NCBI GenBank assembly: GCA_937975725.1
Contig: CALJUL010000077.1
Coordinates: 1-12,723 of the forward strand
Direction: 5' to 3'
From: an uncultured Pseudoxanthomonas sp.
GTDB lineage: Bacteria > Pseudomonadota > Gammaproteobacteria > Xanthomonadales > Xanthomonadaceae
Length of the DNA: 12,723 nucleotides
The translations under genes were made by a program, and so were the position numbers. Numbering within the stretch: position 1 is the stretch's first letter; each line of letters opens with the position of its first letter. The notes beneath the pieces are model-generated. The model was not told the DNA's origin. It worked only from the letters and a program-made list of their open reading frames with translations, and did no database searches. Shown here piece by piece: positions 1 to 7,108 of this stretch.

Positions 1-160
1 GTTCCTTTTCCGCCGGCGGCGCCACGGCCGGGATCAACAGCGCAAGCAGGGCCGCTGCATGCAGTGCGATCACGAAGGCGATACCGATGATACGGGGCCA
101 GTTGAGTCCGGTGTCCTCTTCCTGTTCCCTGTACCTGTTGATGACCAGTTGTTCAGCCAT
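1..160 (-). CDS. tonB: TonB energy transducer, N-terminal part (cut by window edge)
   Basis: Only the first 53 codons are in the window; the gene runs off the left edge. The visible protein starts MAEQLVINRYREQ, followed by a short charged cytoplasmic segment (residues 1-22), then one hydrophobic segment (about 24-46), then the start of a Pro/Ala-rich stretch (PAVAPPAEKE). This is the expected architecture of TonB: an N-terminal membrane anchor, a periplasmic Pro-rich spacer and a C-terminal domain that contacts outer-membrane TonB-dependent receptors. A histidine inside the anchor (H34, in IALHAAAL) matches the conserved transmembrane His of TonB that couples to ExbB/ExbD. The start is the only ATG before the hydrophobic segment; no strong Shine-Dalgarno is visible. 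It lies 163 bp after the TPR gene on the same strand. The diagnostic C-terminal domain is not visible, so the call rests on the anchor and on the gene order typical of Xanthomonadaceae. Confidence 0.78.
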   Translation of the reverse strand, partial: MAEQLVINRYREQEEDTGLNWPRIIGIAFVIALHAAALLALLIPAVAPPAEKE

Positions 161-249
161 GCGCCAATTAACTCAAGGTTGATCCGGGCGGAAGTGCGCC
201 ACGTGTTGTTTTGTTTCACCAGTAAGCGTTGTTACCGGCGAATCCCCAG

Positions 250-258
250 CTTATACCA
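250..258 (-). promoter_or_regulatory. candidate extended -10 promoter for tonB
   Basis: Read on the minus strand this is TGG followed by TATAAG, an extended -10 element about 90 nt before the tonB start codon. No convincing -35 is seen at 16-18 bp. It suggests that tonB can be transcribed independently of the TPR gene. No intrinsic terminator is visible between the two genes, so readthrough is also possible. No Fur-box-like inverted repeat is recognisable. Confidence 0.4.
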
Positions 259-323
259 ATCCTGTACGACTACACCATGGTCCCCGCGGTTTTTTGTCGC
301 AGGGGCCGCATCGAGCGCAAGGA

Positions 324-1517
324 TCAGGGCAGCGCGATGATCTTCTTGGCGTCTTCCGGCTTCCGGATGCCCTTGTCCAGCGCGGCGCGGGCCGCGACCT
401 TGGCCTCGGGAATCCGGTCCTCCTGCCACAACACCTTGGCCAGGTTGAGGTAGGTCTCGCCGTCCTTCGCCAGCGGAGCCGCCTTGCGCCAGGCTTCGAT
501 GGCCGGAGCGATCTGCTCGGAGTAGTAGTACGCCTGCGCCAGCGCCAACTGGGTCTGATAGTCGTCGGCCTTCAGGATGCCCTTCTGCAGGCCCTCGTTG
601 ACGACGGCGATGACGTCCTTCTCGCGCCCGTCCATGTTGGCGTAGGTGATGTAGAGCTGGCGGTATTCCTTCTCGTCCGTCAACTGGCCCGCGGCGCGCA
701 TCTTCTCCAGCGTGGCGGCGGCCTTGTCGAACTGGTCGGCCTGCTGGTACATGGCCACCAGGTTGAGCTGGGCCTTCTTGTCGGCGGGGTTCTTGGCCGC
801 CATCTGCTCGGCGATCCTCACCGCGTCGGCCGGACGGTCGGCCGCGGCCAGCGAGGCCAGCAGCAGGCTGTACCAACTGTCCTTGGGTTCGGTCGAAGCG
901 GCGATGGCCTGCTCCAGCACCGGGATGGCCTCGTTGTACTTCTCCATCTGGTACAGGGCCTGGCCCTTCTGGATCAGGTCTTCCGGCTTCTTCGAGTGGG
1001 TCTCGGACAGGTACCGGTCCAGGTTGGCCATGCCCGGGCCGAATTCGTCGTCCTGCAACTGCAACTGCGCCAGCATCAGCAGCGACTGGTAGTGGCTGTT
1101 GTTGTCCAGCGCGTTCAGGTCGACGGCCTGCTGCAGCAACTGCTTGGCGGTGGCGCTGTCGTCCAGGTTGTAGGCGGCCTGCGCGCCGAGCTGCGCGGCC
1201 ATGGCCTTGTCGTATTCGTTGGCGTTGGGTTCGGCCAGCAGCTCCTTGGCCAGTGCGAGCGTCTCGGCTTCGTTGTCGTCCTTCTCGTACGCCTTGAACA
1301 GCTTGCTCAGCTTGTTCTGCATCTTGCTGGACGGCTTGACCTTGGGTTCCTCGCGGGTGGCGTCCGGATAGCGCACCTCGGCCTTCTGGCTCTTGCCGCG
1401 CGAACCGCGGTCCGCCGAGCGGGCGTCGTAGGCCACGGCGTCGGCAACGATGCCGCCACCGAAGGCCGCCAGCAAGGCCAGGCTGAGAACAGTGGTTTTG
1501 GTATTGCGGAGCTTCAT
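324..1517 (-). CDS. secreted tetratricopeptide-repeat (TPR) protein
   Basis: 397 residues. The N-terminus is an export signal: MKLRNTKTTV, then a hydrophobic core (about 9-24), then a likely signal peptidase I site near A-V-A (27-29). A charged, probably disordered linker follows (about 30-70). The rest is helical, with TPR-like pairs such as KAYEKDDNEAETLALAKELL (76-95), YQMEKYNEAIPVLEQAIA (189-206), YQQADQFDKAAATLEKM (257-273) and YYYSEQIAPAIEAWRKA (330-346). TPR solenoids are protein-binding scaffolds. No catalytic motif is seen. The protein is probably periplasmic, directly upstream of tonB and downstream of an M48 peptidase on the same strand. TPR proteins are known partners of some TonB systems (for example TtpC in Vibrio and Shewanella), so a role in TonB-dependent transport is a reasonable inference but is not shown by the sequence. 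The start codon has a good ribosome site, GAGG, 6 nt upstream. Confidence 0.85.
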   Translation of the reverse strand: MKLRNTKTTVLSLALLAAFGGGIVADAVAYDARSADRGSRGKSQKAEVRYPDATREEPKVKPSSKMQNKLSKLFKAYEKDDNEAETLALAKELLAEPNANEYDKAMAAQLGAQAAYNLDDSATAKQLLQQAVDLNALDNNSHYQSLLMLAQLQLQDDEFGPGMANLDRYLSETHSKKPEDLIQKGQALYQMEKYNEAIPVLEQAIAASTEPKDSWYSLLLASLAAADRPADAVRIAEQMAAKNPADKKAQLNLVAMYQQADQFDKAAATLEKMRAAGQLTDEKEYRQLYITYANMDGREKDVIAVVNEGLQKGILKADDYQTQLALAQAYYYSEQIAPAIEAWRKAAPLAKDGETYLNLAKVLWQEDRIPEAKVAARAALDKGIRKPEDAKKIIALP

Positions 1518-1580
1518 ATCGAACCTCGTGAGGCCATCCGGGGGGATGACGGACCATCCCGACGACGTGCGGGGCCGGCA

Positions 1581-1589
1581 AAACTATCA
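1581..1589 (-). promoter_or_regulatory. weak candidate -10 element for the TPR gene
   Basis: On the minus strand this reads TGA-TAGTTT, an extended -10-like element in the 133-bp gap between the M48 and TPR genes, about 64 nt before the TPR start. No good -35 is visible. A short perfect hairpin (TGCTGC-TAC-GCAGCA, 1621-1635) follows the M48 stop codon but has no T-tract, so I do not call it a terminator. Confidence 0.25.
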
Positions 1590-1650
1590 GAAACCTGGGG
1601 CGGGCGGATACCGTTTCAGGTGCTGCTACGCAGCAATACGCAAGCGTGTG

Positions 1651-2457
1651 TCAGCCGCATTTCGGTACGTTTCCGGCCTTCCTGGCCGCCTCGTACACGG
1701 GCACGAGGGAAGGAGCGTCGCGTTGCAGTTCGCGGATGCGGTTGGCCGGGTCCGGGTGGGTGGACAACCACTGCGGCGAGCGGCTGCCGCCGGCGGCCAT
1801 CATGTTCTGCCACAGGTCGACGGCCTGGCGCGGGTCGAAGCCGGCCTGCGCCATCAGCCGCTGGCCGACCACGTCGGCTTCGCTTTCCTGCGTGCGCGAG
1901 CCGGGCAGCAGGAAAGCGGCCTGCGCGGTCATGCCGCCGAGCTGGTTCACCGTGTTGGCCGCGCCGTCGCCGTAGCGCGCGCCGGCCAGCGCGCCCAGGA
2001 TGCCCAGACCAGTCTGCGCGCCCATCTGCCGGGTGATGCGCTCCTCGTGGTGGCGCGCGATCACGTGGCCGATCTCGTGCCCCAGCACGGCAGCCAACTG
2101 GTCCTGGTTCTTGGCGACGGTGAAGATGCCGGTGTTCACGCCGACCTTGCCGCCGGGCAGGGCGAAGGCGTTGGGTTCCTTGTCGGCGAACACCGCCGTT
2201 TCCCAGGCCACGCTGCGCTGTTCCGGCGGTAGCTGGCGCACCAGCGCATTCACCACGCAGGTGACGTAGCCGTTCTGCTTGGCGTCGCGGTTGAGGGTTT
2301 CCTTGGCCTTGGTTTCGGCGAAGGCCTGGGCGCCCAATTGGTTGAGCTGCTCCTGCGACACGCCGCCGACCATCTGCTTGCGCCCGGTCGGCGACGTGGT
2401 GGTCGCGCAGGCGGCCATGCCCAGTGCGATGGCGGTGGCCAGGATCCAAGGTTTCAT
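1651..2457 (-). CDS. M48-family zinc metallopeptidase, predicted lipoprotein
   Basis: 268 residues from the chosen start. MKPWILATAIALGMAAC is a lipoprotein-type signal, with Cys17 the likely lipidated residue. The zinc-site motif HEIGH is at 127-131 and the third ligand is probably the first Glu of ESEAD (191-195), as in M48 peptidases. A further conserved STHPDP segment lies at 232-237. Related proteins in E. coli (LoiP, BepA, YcaL) are periplasmic or outer-membrane-attached proteases that help control the assembly of outer-membrane proteins. This one lacks the C-terminal TPR domain of BepA, although a separate TPR protein is encoded immediately downstream. The frame is open upstream to 2496, but starting there would put 13 residues before the signal peptide. 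The start at 2457 also has a G-rich Shine-Dalgarno-like stretch just upstream. The gap to the CPBP gene is 66 bp. Confidence 0.92.
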   Translation of the reverse strand: MKPWILATAIALGMAACATTTSPTGRKQMVGGVSQEQLNQLGAQAFAETKAKETLNRDAKQNGYVTCVVNALVRQLPPEQRSVAWETAVFADKEPNAFALPGGKVGVNTGIFTVAKNQDQLAAVLGHEIGHVIARHHEERITRQMGAQTGLGILGALAGARYGDGAANTVNQLGGMTAQAAFLLPGSRTQESEADVVGQRLMAQAGFDPRQAVDLWQNMMAAGGSRSPQWLSTHPDPANRIRELQRDAPSLVPVYEAARKAGNVPKCG

Positions 2458-2523
2458 GCGCGCCCCCCGTTGTGCGTACGGCAAGAGTCTGGGCAATGGC
2501 GTCTTAAACTTTCGTCAATCGGC

Positions 2524-3345
2524 TCAGTGCGCCAGTCCGCCGTTGAGCTGCATGACGGCCAGCGCCAGGGCATTGTTCAGCACGTGGGCGCCGATCGGCG
2601 CCCACAGCGTGCCGGTGGCCCGGTAGACGCCGGCGAACACCGCGCCCATCACCGCGTAGACCGTCAGCAGGAACAGCGTGGTCAGCGGCGGATTGCCCGC
2701 CAGCCCGGGCATTTCGTGGGCCAGCGCGAACACCAGGCTGCTCAGCGCCAGCCCCAGCCAGGGCCGGCCAGCCTGCCACAGGCGCCCGAACAGCACCCGG
2801 CGGAACAGCAGTTCCTCGTACAGCGGCGCCAGCACCACAGCGAACAGGCCCAGGAACACCGGGTGCTGGGCAAAGCCGGCCTTGATCAGTTCCAGGTTAC
2901 TGGGATTGGGCTCCAGGCCGATCCCGCGCGCGCCCCAGGTCAGCAGGGAACTCGCCAGGAACGTCGCCACGCCGGCCGCGCCGGCCCAGGCCCAGGTGCG
3001 CGAACGGCGGGCGAGGGCATGCGACTGCGCGCGTTCGGCGGCGGACGCGGGACGGCGCCACGCATACAGCAGCAGCGCCGTGCCGCCCATGCTGAGCAGG
3101 GTCATCGCGATCAGCACCACCGCCGGGAGCGTGCCGATCTGCTGCTGCACCGCTTGCGCGGCGGCTCCGGCCGGTTGCGCCGCGGCCAACTGCAAGCCGC
3201 GCGCCACGCCCCAGACGAAGAACGCGGCCACCATGGTGACCACCATCAGCGCGAACGCCAGCGCGACGTCCAGTACGAACGCCAGCAGCGACCCGCGCAC
3301 CGGGGCCGGAAGCGGCCGGGACGCCGCCGGGATCGATTCGCTCAT
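2524..3345 (-). CDS. CPBP-family intramembrane metalloprotease (Rce1/Abi type)
   Basis: 273 residues and strongly hydrophobic. Likely membrane segments lie at about 20-50, 72-95, 117-137, 162-176, 195-210, 220-240 and 247-266. The family's three signature motifs are all present: EExxxR (E177, E178, R182), FxxxH (F206, H210) and HxxxN (H254, N258). These form the catalytic and metal-binding site of CAAX/Rce1-type proteases in the inner membrane. Bacterial members have varied or unknown roles, including bacteriocin immunity, protein processing and membrane protein quality control. The substrate cannot be inferred here. The ATG is 10 bp after the gyrB stop codon with no room for a promoter, so it is almost certainly co-transcribed with gyrB. 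Its Shine-Dalgarno is weak (GCGCGCGG), consistent with translation coupled to gyrB. Confidence 0.9.
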   Translation of the reverse strand: MSESIPAASRPLPAPVRGSLLAFVLDVALAFALMVVTMVAAFFVWGVARGLQLAAAQPAGAAAQAVQQQIGTLPAVVLIAMTLLSMGGTALLLYAWRRPASAAERAQSHALARRSRTWAWAGAAGVATFLASSLLTWGARGIGLEPNPSNLELIKAGFAQHPVFLGLFAVVLAPLYEELLFRRVLFGRLWQAGRPWLGLALSSLVFALAHEMPGLAGNPPLTTLFLLTVYAVMGAVFAGVYRATGTLWAPIGAHVLNNALALAVMQLNGGLAH

Positions 3346-3355
3346 CCGCGCGCGA

Positions 3356-5803
3356 TCACACGTCCAGGTTGGCGACCTTCAGCGCATTGTCCTCGATGAA
3401 CTCGCGGCGCGGCTCCACCACGTCGCCCATCAGCGTGCTGAAGATCTGGTCGGCGGCCACCGCGTCCTCGATGCGCACCTGCAACAGGCGACGGGTATCG
3501 GGATTGACCGTGGTGTCCCACAACTGCTCGGGGTTCATTTCGCCCAGGCCCTTGAAGCGCTGGATGCTGCGGCCCTTCTTGGCCTCTTCCAGCAGCCACG
3601 CCTGCGCGTCGGCGAACGTCGCCACCGGCTGCGCCTTGTTGCCGCGGATGACTTGCGCGCCGGCGCGCACCAGGCCGTGCAGCAGCGCGGCGGCTTCGCG
3701 CAGCGGGCGCAGTTCGCCGCTCTCGAAGGCCGACAACGACAGCACCTGCACCAGTTCCTCGCCCATGTGCCGGCGCGTGGACAGCAACGCGGCGGGGCGC
3801 TGGTCGTTGGCCGGCTGCAGTGTCAGCGAATAGCGCGCACTGCCCAGACTGCCGCGGTTGAGCTTGGCTTCCAGCGCATCGAGTTCGTGGCGCTCGTCGA
3901 TGTTCTTCTCCAGGTGCTCGGCATCGAGCGGCGTGAAGTCGATCAGCGATTCCAGCAGCACCGGATCGTAGCGGTGCGCATTGCGCGCGATCGCCTCGCG
4001 CGCGGTGGTGAACACCAGCAGCAATTTCTCCAGCGCCTCGCCGGAAATCGGCGGCTCGCCATCGGCCGGAATCAGTGACGCGCCTTCGACGGCGTTGTTC
4101 GCCAGGTAGACGTTGAGCGCCGCGTCGTCCTTCAGGTACAGCTCCTGCTTGCCCTGCTTCAGCTTGTACAGCGGCGGCAGGCCGATGTAGACGTGGCCAC
4201 GCTCGATCAGCTCCGGCATCTGCCGGTAGAAGAACGTCAGCAGCAGCGTGCGGATGTGCGAGCCGTCCACGTCGGCGTCGGTCATGATGATGATGCGGTG
4301 GTAGCGCAGCTTGTCCGGGTTGTACTCGTCCTTGCCGATGCCAGTGCCCAGCGCGGTGATCAGCGTGCCGACCTCGGCGCTGGCGAGCATGCGGTCGAAG
4401 CGCGCGCGTTCCACGTTGAGGATCTTGCCGCGCAGGGGCAGCACCGCCTGGTTCTTGCGGTTGCGGCCCTGCTTGGCCGAGCCGCCCGCGGAGTCGCCCT
4501 CGACGATGAACAGCTCGGACAGCGCCGGGTCCTTCTCCTGGCAGTCGGCCAACTTGCCGGGCAGGCCGGCGATGTCGAGCGCACCCTTGCGGCGGGTCAG
4601 CTCGCGCGCCTTGCGCGCGGCCTCGCGGGCGCGGGCGGCGTCGACCACCTTTTCCGCGATGGCACGGGCTTCCTGGGGGTGTTCCTGGAGAAACTCCTCC
4701 AAACGTGCGCCGAACGTGCTCTCAACGGCCGGCTTCACGTCGGAACTGACCAGTTTCTCCTTGGTCTGGCTGGAGAAGCTGGGGTCGGGCACCTTGACCG
4801 ACAGCACCGCGATCATGCCTTCGCGCATGTCGTCACCGGACAGGTTGACCTTGGCCTGCTTGGCGATGCCGTTCTGCTCGATGTAGTTGGTCAGCGTGCG
4901 CGTCAGCGCGGCGCGGAAGCCGGCCAGATGGGTGCCGCCGTCCTTCTGCGGGATGTTGTTGGTGAAGCAGAACATCGTTTCCTGGTACGCGTCGGTCCAT
5001 TGCAGGGCCACGTCCACCACGATGCCATTGGCTTCGCCGGTCACCGAGATGACATTGGGGTGCAGGGGGGTCTTCAGTTGCGCCAGGTGCTCGACGAAGC
5101 TGCGAATGCCGCCTTCGTACTGGAACACGTCCTGGCGGCCCTCGCCGCGCTCGTCGACCAAGGTGATCTTGACGCCGGAATTGAGGAAGGACAGTTCGCG
5201 CAGGCGGCGCGCCAGGATGTCGTAATGGAACTCGACGTCGGTGAATATCTCGGTCGCCGGCAGGAAGCGCAGGGTGGTGCCGCGGCGGTCGGAGGCGTCC
5301 AGTTGCTTGAGCGGGTAGAGCGGCTCGCCCAGCGAGTATTCCTGCTGGTAGTGGTGGCCGTCGCGCCAGATGTCCAGCCACAGGTGCGAGGATAGCGCGT
5401 TGACCACCGACACGCCCACGCCGTGCAGGCCGCCAGAGACCTTGTAGCTGTTGTCGTCGAACTTGCCGCCGGCGTGCAGCACGGTGAGGATGACTTCCGC
5501 CGCCGAGACGCCTTCTTCCTTGTGGATGTCGACCGGGATGCCGCGGCCGTTGTCCGAGACGGATACCGAGCCGTCCTCGTGGATCTTCACCACCACGTCG
5601 TCAGCGTGGCCGGCGAGGGCTTCGTCGATGGAGTTATCGACGACCTCGAACACCATGTGGTGTAGGCCGGTGCCGTCGTGCACGTCGCCGATGTACATGC
5701 CCGGGCGCTTGCGGACCGCTTCCAGGCCCCGAAGGACGGTGATCTTGCTGGAGTCGTAGGTGCTGTTGCCGTTCGGTGCAGAAGAGGTCGTTTCGTCGGT
5801 CAT
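3356..5803 (-). CDS. gyrB: DNA gyrase subunit B
   Basis: 815 residues, close to the 804 of E. coli GyrB, with an N-terminal extension of about 11 residues. The GHKL ATPase domain carries the catalytic Glu E53 in MVFEVVDNSIDEA (50-62), D84 in DNGRGIP, the ATP lid GGLHGVGVSVVNAL (124-137), R147 (the position of the coumarin-contacting E. coli R136) and QTKEKL (346-351) with K348. The TOPRIM domain has EGDSAGG (435-441) and TDADVDGSH (508-516), which supply the metal-binding acidic residues E435, D509, D511 and D513. The extra domain typical of Gram-negative GyrB lies roughly at 560-730, and the C-terminal GyrA/DNA-binding tail ends GDVVEPRREFIEDNALKVANLDV. With GyrA (not in the window) it introduces negative supercoils using ATP. 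It has its own promoter and a structured leader. The position matching E. coli K447 is Arg (R458). Confidence 0.99.
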   Translation of the reverse strand: MTDETTSSAPNGNSTYDSSKITVLRGLEAVRKRPGMYIGDVHDGTGLHHMVFEVVDNSIDEALAGHADDVVVKIHEDGSVSVSDNGRGIPVDIHKEEGVSAAEVILTVLHAGGKFDDNSYKVSGGLHGVGVSVVNALSSHLWLDIWRDGHHYQQEYSLGEPLYPLKQLDASDRRGTTLRFLPATEIFTDVEFHYDILARRLRELSFLNSGVKITLVDERGEGRQDVFQYEGGIRSFVEHLAQLKTPLHPNVISVTGEANGIVVDVALQWTDAYQETMFCFTNNIPQKDGGTHLAGFRAALTRTLTNYIEQNGIAKQAKVNLSGDDMREGMIAVLSVKVPDPSFSSQTKEKLVSSDVKPAVESTFGARLEEFLQEHPQEARAIAEKVVDAARAREAARKARELTRRKGALDIAGLPGKLADCQEKDPALSELFIVEGDSAGGSAKQGRNRKNQAVLPLRGKILNVERARFDRMLASAEVGTLITALGTGIGKDEYNPDKLRYHRIIIMTDADVDGSHIRTLLLTFFYRQMPELIERGHVYIGLPPLYKLKQGKQELYLKDDAALNVYLANNAVEGASLIPADGEPPISGEALEKLLLVFTTAREAIARNAHRYDPVLLESLIDFTPLDAEHLEKNIDERHELDALEAKLNRGSLGSARYSLTLQPANDQRPAALLSTRRHMGEELVQVLSLSAFESGELRPLREAAALLHGLVRAGAQVIRGNKAQPVATFADAQAWLLEEAKKGRSIQRFKGLGEMNPEQLWDTTVNPDTRRLLQVRIEDAVAADQIFSTLMGDVVEPRREFIEDNALKVANLDV

Positions 5804-5828
5804 TCGCTTCGTTTCGGCTGCATAGGCC

Positions 5829-5858
5829 GCGGCGGACCGCCACGCCCGTGGCGGCCGC
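5829..5858 (-). other. GC-rich hairpin in the gyrB leader
   Basis: The core is CCGCCAC (5837-5843), loop GCCC, GTGGCGG (5848-5854), with further imperfect GC pairing outside it. It lies about 35-55 nt before the gyrB ATG and downstream of the predicted transcription start, so it would form in the 5' untranslated RNA. There is no T-tract, so it is not an intrinsic terminator. It could affect mRNA stability or translation; its function is unknown. Confidence 0.5.
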
Positions 5859-5882
5859 GCATGCGCTATTGGGTGACGTTGG

Positions 5883-5891
5883 AGTATACCA
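5883..5891 (-). promoter_or_regulatory. gyrB promoter, extended -10
   Basis: On the minus strand this reads TGG-TATACT, a strong extended -10 about 80 nt upstream of the gyrB start codon. No good -35 is visible at 16-18 bp, which an extended -10 can compensate. The predicted start of transcription is near 5876, giving a leader of about 73 nt. A perfect 10-bp palindrome TGACCGGTCA (5911-5920) overlaps the recF stop codon just upstream and could be an operator or chance. Confidence 0.5.
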
Positions 5892-5917
5892 CCGGGGCCT
5901 GTCCGACCCTTGACCGG

Positions 5918-7024
5918 TCAGTCCGCGGCGGCTCCCAGCCGTCCCTGTTCCACGTGGAACAGGGTGGGATCAATCGGTAAGCCGGCCAGTCCGGCCGGCG
6001 CTTCGGTCCCGCTGACGAAGACCTGGGCGCCGCTGGCAATCAGATGCTGGAGCACGCGGCGCTGGTGCTGGCGGTCCAGTTCCGAGGCCAGGTCGTCCAG
6101 GACGATGACCGGCCATTCGCCGCGGCGATCGGCGAAATCCTGGGCCTGCGCCAGCAGGCAGGCCAACGCGGTCAGTTTGGCCTGCCCGCGGGACAGGGCC
6201 TCGCGGGCGGGCAGGCTGCTGTAGTCCACCCGCCAGTCGGCGCGGTGCGGGCCCACCGACGTATGCCCGCTGGCGCGGTCGCGGTCGCGGGCCAGCAGCA
6301 GGGCATCGGCCAGCGAAAGCTCGTGGCGGCGCCATCCCGGCTGGAAATCCAACGTCGCCCGGCCCAGCGAAGGCACCAACTCGTCGATCATGGCCGCCAG
6401 CCGGGGCTGCAACTCATCTAGGTAGGCCTGCCGGTGCCGGGTGAGGGGTTCGCCTGCTTCGGCCAGTTCGTGGTCCCAGGCATCGAGCTGGCTGCCGCCG
6501 ACGCCGGACTTCAGCAAGGCGTTGCGCTGCTTCAGCGCCCGCGCATAACGCCGCCACAGGGACAGGAATCCTCCGCTTCCCTGATCCTGTTCCACGTGGA
6601 ACAGCCCCCAGTCCACGAACCGGCGCCGCGGCTCACCGCTGCCGGTCACCAACGCATGGCTACCCGGCTCGAAGCTCACCACGGCCAGCGCCGCGCACAG
6701 GTCGCCGAGCTGGGCCACCGTTTCCCCGTCCAGCCGCCCGGTCCAGGCCTGCCCGGTATGGCGCAGGCCGGCGCGGCGGGTGCGGGCGTTGGCCTGTTCC
6801 TGCCATTCGACGAAGACCTCGACCGCCTCGCAGCCGGTGCGGACCAGCCCATCGCGGACCCGCCCCCGGAAACTGCGCCCGTAGGCCATCAGGTGCAGCG
6901 CCTCCAGCAGACTGGTCTTGCCGGCGCCGTTGTCGCCCGTGATCAGGTTGATGCCTGCCGCCGGCGCCAGCGACACCTGCTCGAACCGCCGCAGGCCAGC
7001 CACGGTCAGGCGGGTCACCTGCAT
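5918..7024 (-). CDS. recF: RecF, DNA replication and repair ATPase
   Basis: 368 residues, near the usual RecF length. RecF is an SMC-like ABC ATPase that, with RecO and RecR, loads RecA at single-strand gaps and helps restart blocked forks. The Walker A motif GDNGAGKT is at 30-37, the ABC signature LSRGQAK at 277-283 and the Walker B segment VIVLDDLASELD at 306-317. There is a conserved HTSVGPHRAD segment at 254-263. The RecF-typical FVDWGLFHVEQ is at 136-146, and a second LFHVEQ lies at 355-360 near the C-terminus. Both FHVEQ segments are encoded by perfect parS palindromes. The start gives the family-typical beginning (MQVTRLTVAGLRRFEQV). It has only a poor Shine-Dalgarno and is overlapped by a short upstream ORF, so translational coupling is possible. 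The dnaN terminator upstream implies that recF has its own promoter. Confidence 0.98.
   Translation of the reverse strand: MQVTRLTVAGLRRFEQVSLAPAAGINLITGDNGAGKTSLLEALHLMAYGRSFRGRVRDGLVRTGCEAVEVFVEWQEQANARTRRAGLRHTGQAWTGRLDGETVAQLGDLCAALAVVSFEPGSHALVTGSGEPRRRFVDWGLFHVEQDQGSGGFLSLWRRYARALKQRNALLKSGVGGSQLDAWDHELAEAGEPLTRHRQAYLDELQPRLAAMIDELVPSLGRATLDFQPGWRRHELSLADALLLARDRDRASGHTSVGPHRADWRVDYSSLPAREALSRGQAKLTALACLLAQAQDFADRRGEWPVIVLDDLASELDRQHQRRVLQHLIASGAQVFVSGTEAPAGLAGLPIDPTLFHVEQGRLGAAAD
5946..5961. promoter_or_regulatory. parS: parS site 1 (ParB-binding palindrome, inside recF 3' end)
   Basis: TGTTCCACGTGGAACA is a perfect 16-bp palindrome that matches the ParB/Spo0J parS consensus used by most bacterial chromosomes. 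The symmetry extends to 22 bp (5943-5964). ParB binds here, spreads on DNA as a CTP clamp and recruits ParA and SMC to segregate the origin. It lies about 2.8 kb from the DnaA boxes. In recF it encodes L355-Q360. Confidence 0.93.
6588..6603. promoter_or_regulatory. parS: parS site 2 (inside recF)
   Basis: The 16-bp palindrome TGTTCCACGTGGAACA is identical to site 1, with symmetry extending to 18 bp (6587-6604). It is read in the same recF frame as site 1 and encodes L141-Q146. It lies 642 bp from site 1. Confidence 0.93.
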
Positions 7025-7101
7025 GGGAACAATCCCGGGGAGACGAATCGAACGGGGACAGCCGCCTGGTCCGGGCCGGCGGCGGATACGGGAATGCGCA
7101 T
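7015..7101 (-). CDS. possible 28-codon leader peptide overlapping the recF start
   Basis: This ATG-to-TGA ORF encodes MRIPVSAAGPDQAAVPVRFV, then SPGLFPCR. Its stop codon lies inside the third codon of recF, a 10-nt overlap that would allow ribosomes to re-initiate at the recF ATG. Its start codon is 7 nt downstream of a TAGAAT -10-like hexamer, so a transcript from that promoter would begin at or next to the AUG (leaderless). The peptide resembles nothing I recognise and could be chance in GC-rich DNA. It is included because recF has a poor ribosome site of its own. Confidence 0.25.
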   Translation of the reverse strand: MRIPVSAAGPDQAAVPVRFVSPGLFPCR

Positions 7102-7108
7102 GGCGGGG

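Noticed and set aside
212..219. TGTTTCAC, half of a parS site, upstream of tonB
   Set aside because: The second half-site is missing (CAGTAAGC follows), so ParB is not expected to load here.
1621..1635. TGCTGC-TAC-GCAGCA hairpin as a terminator for the M48 gene
   Set aside because: The stem is short, the loop is 3 nt and no T-tract follows on the minus strand.
294..2036. Long plus-strand open frame (580 codons) opposite the TPR and M48 genes
   Set aside because: It is antisense to two well-supported genes, with a repetitive Leu/Val/Gly/Gln/Arg composition typical of a GC-rich shadow frame, and no recognisable motif.
2458..2496. Upstream start for the M48 protease adding 13 residues
   Set aside because: It would place a charged extension before a clean lipoprotein signal peptide. 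The internal ATG has a better ribosome site.
4193..5395. 400-codon plus-strand frame opposite gyrB
   Set aside because: It lies entirely antisense to conserved GyrB motifs. Its length is explained by the scarcity of stop codons in GC-rich DNA.
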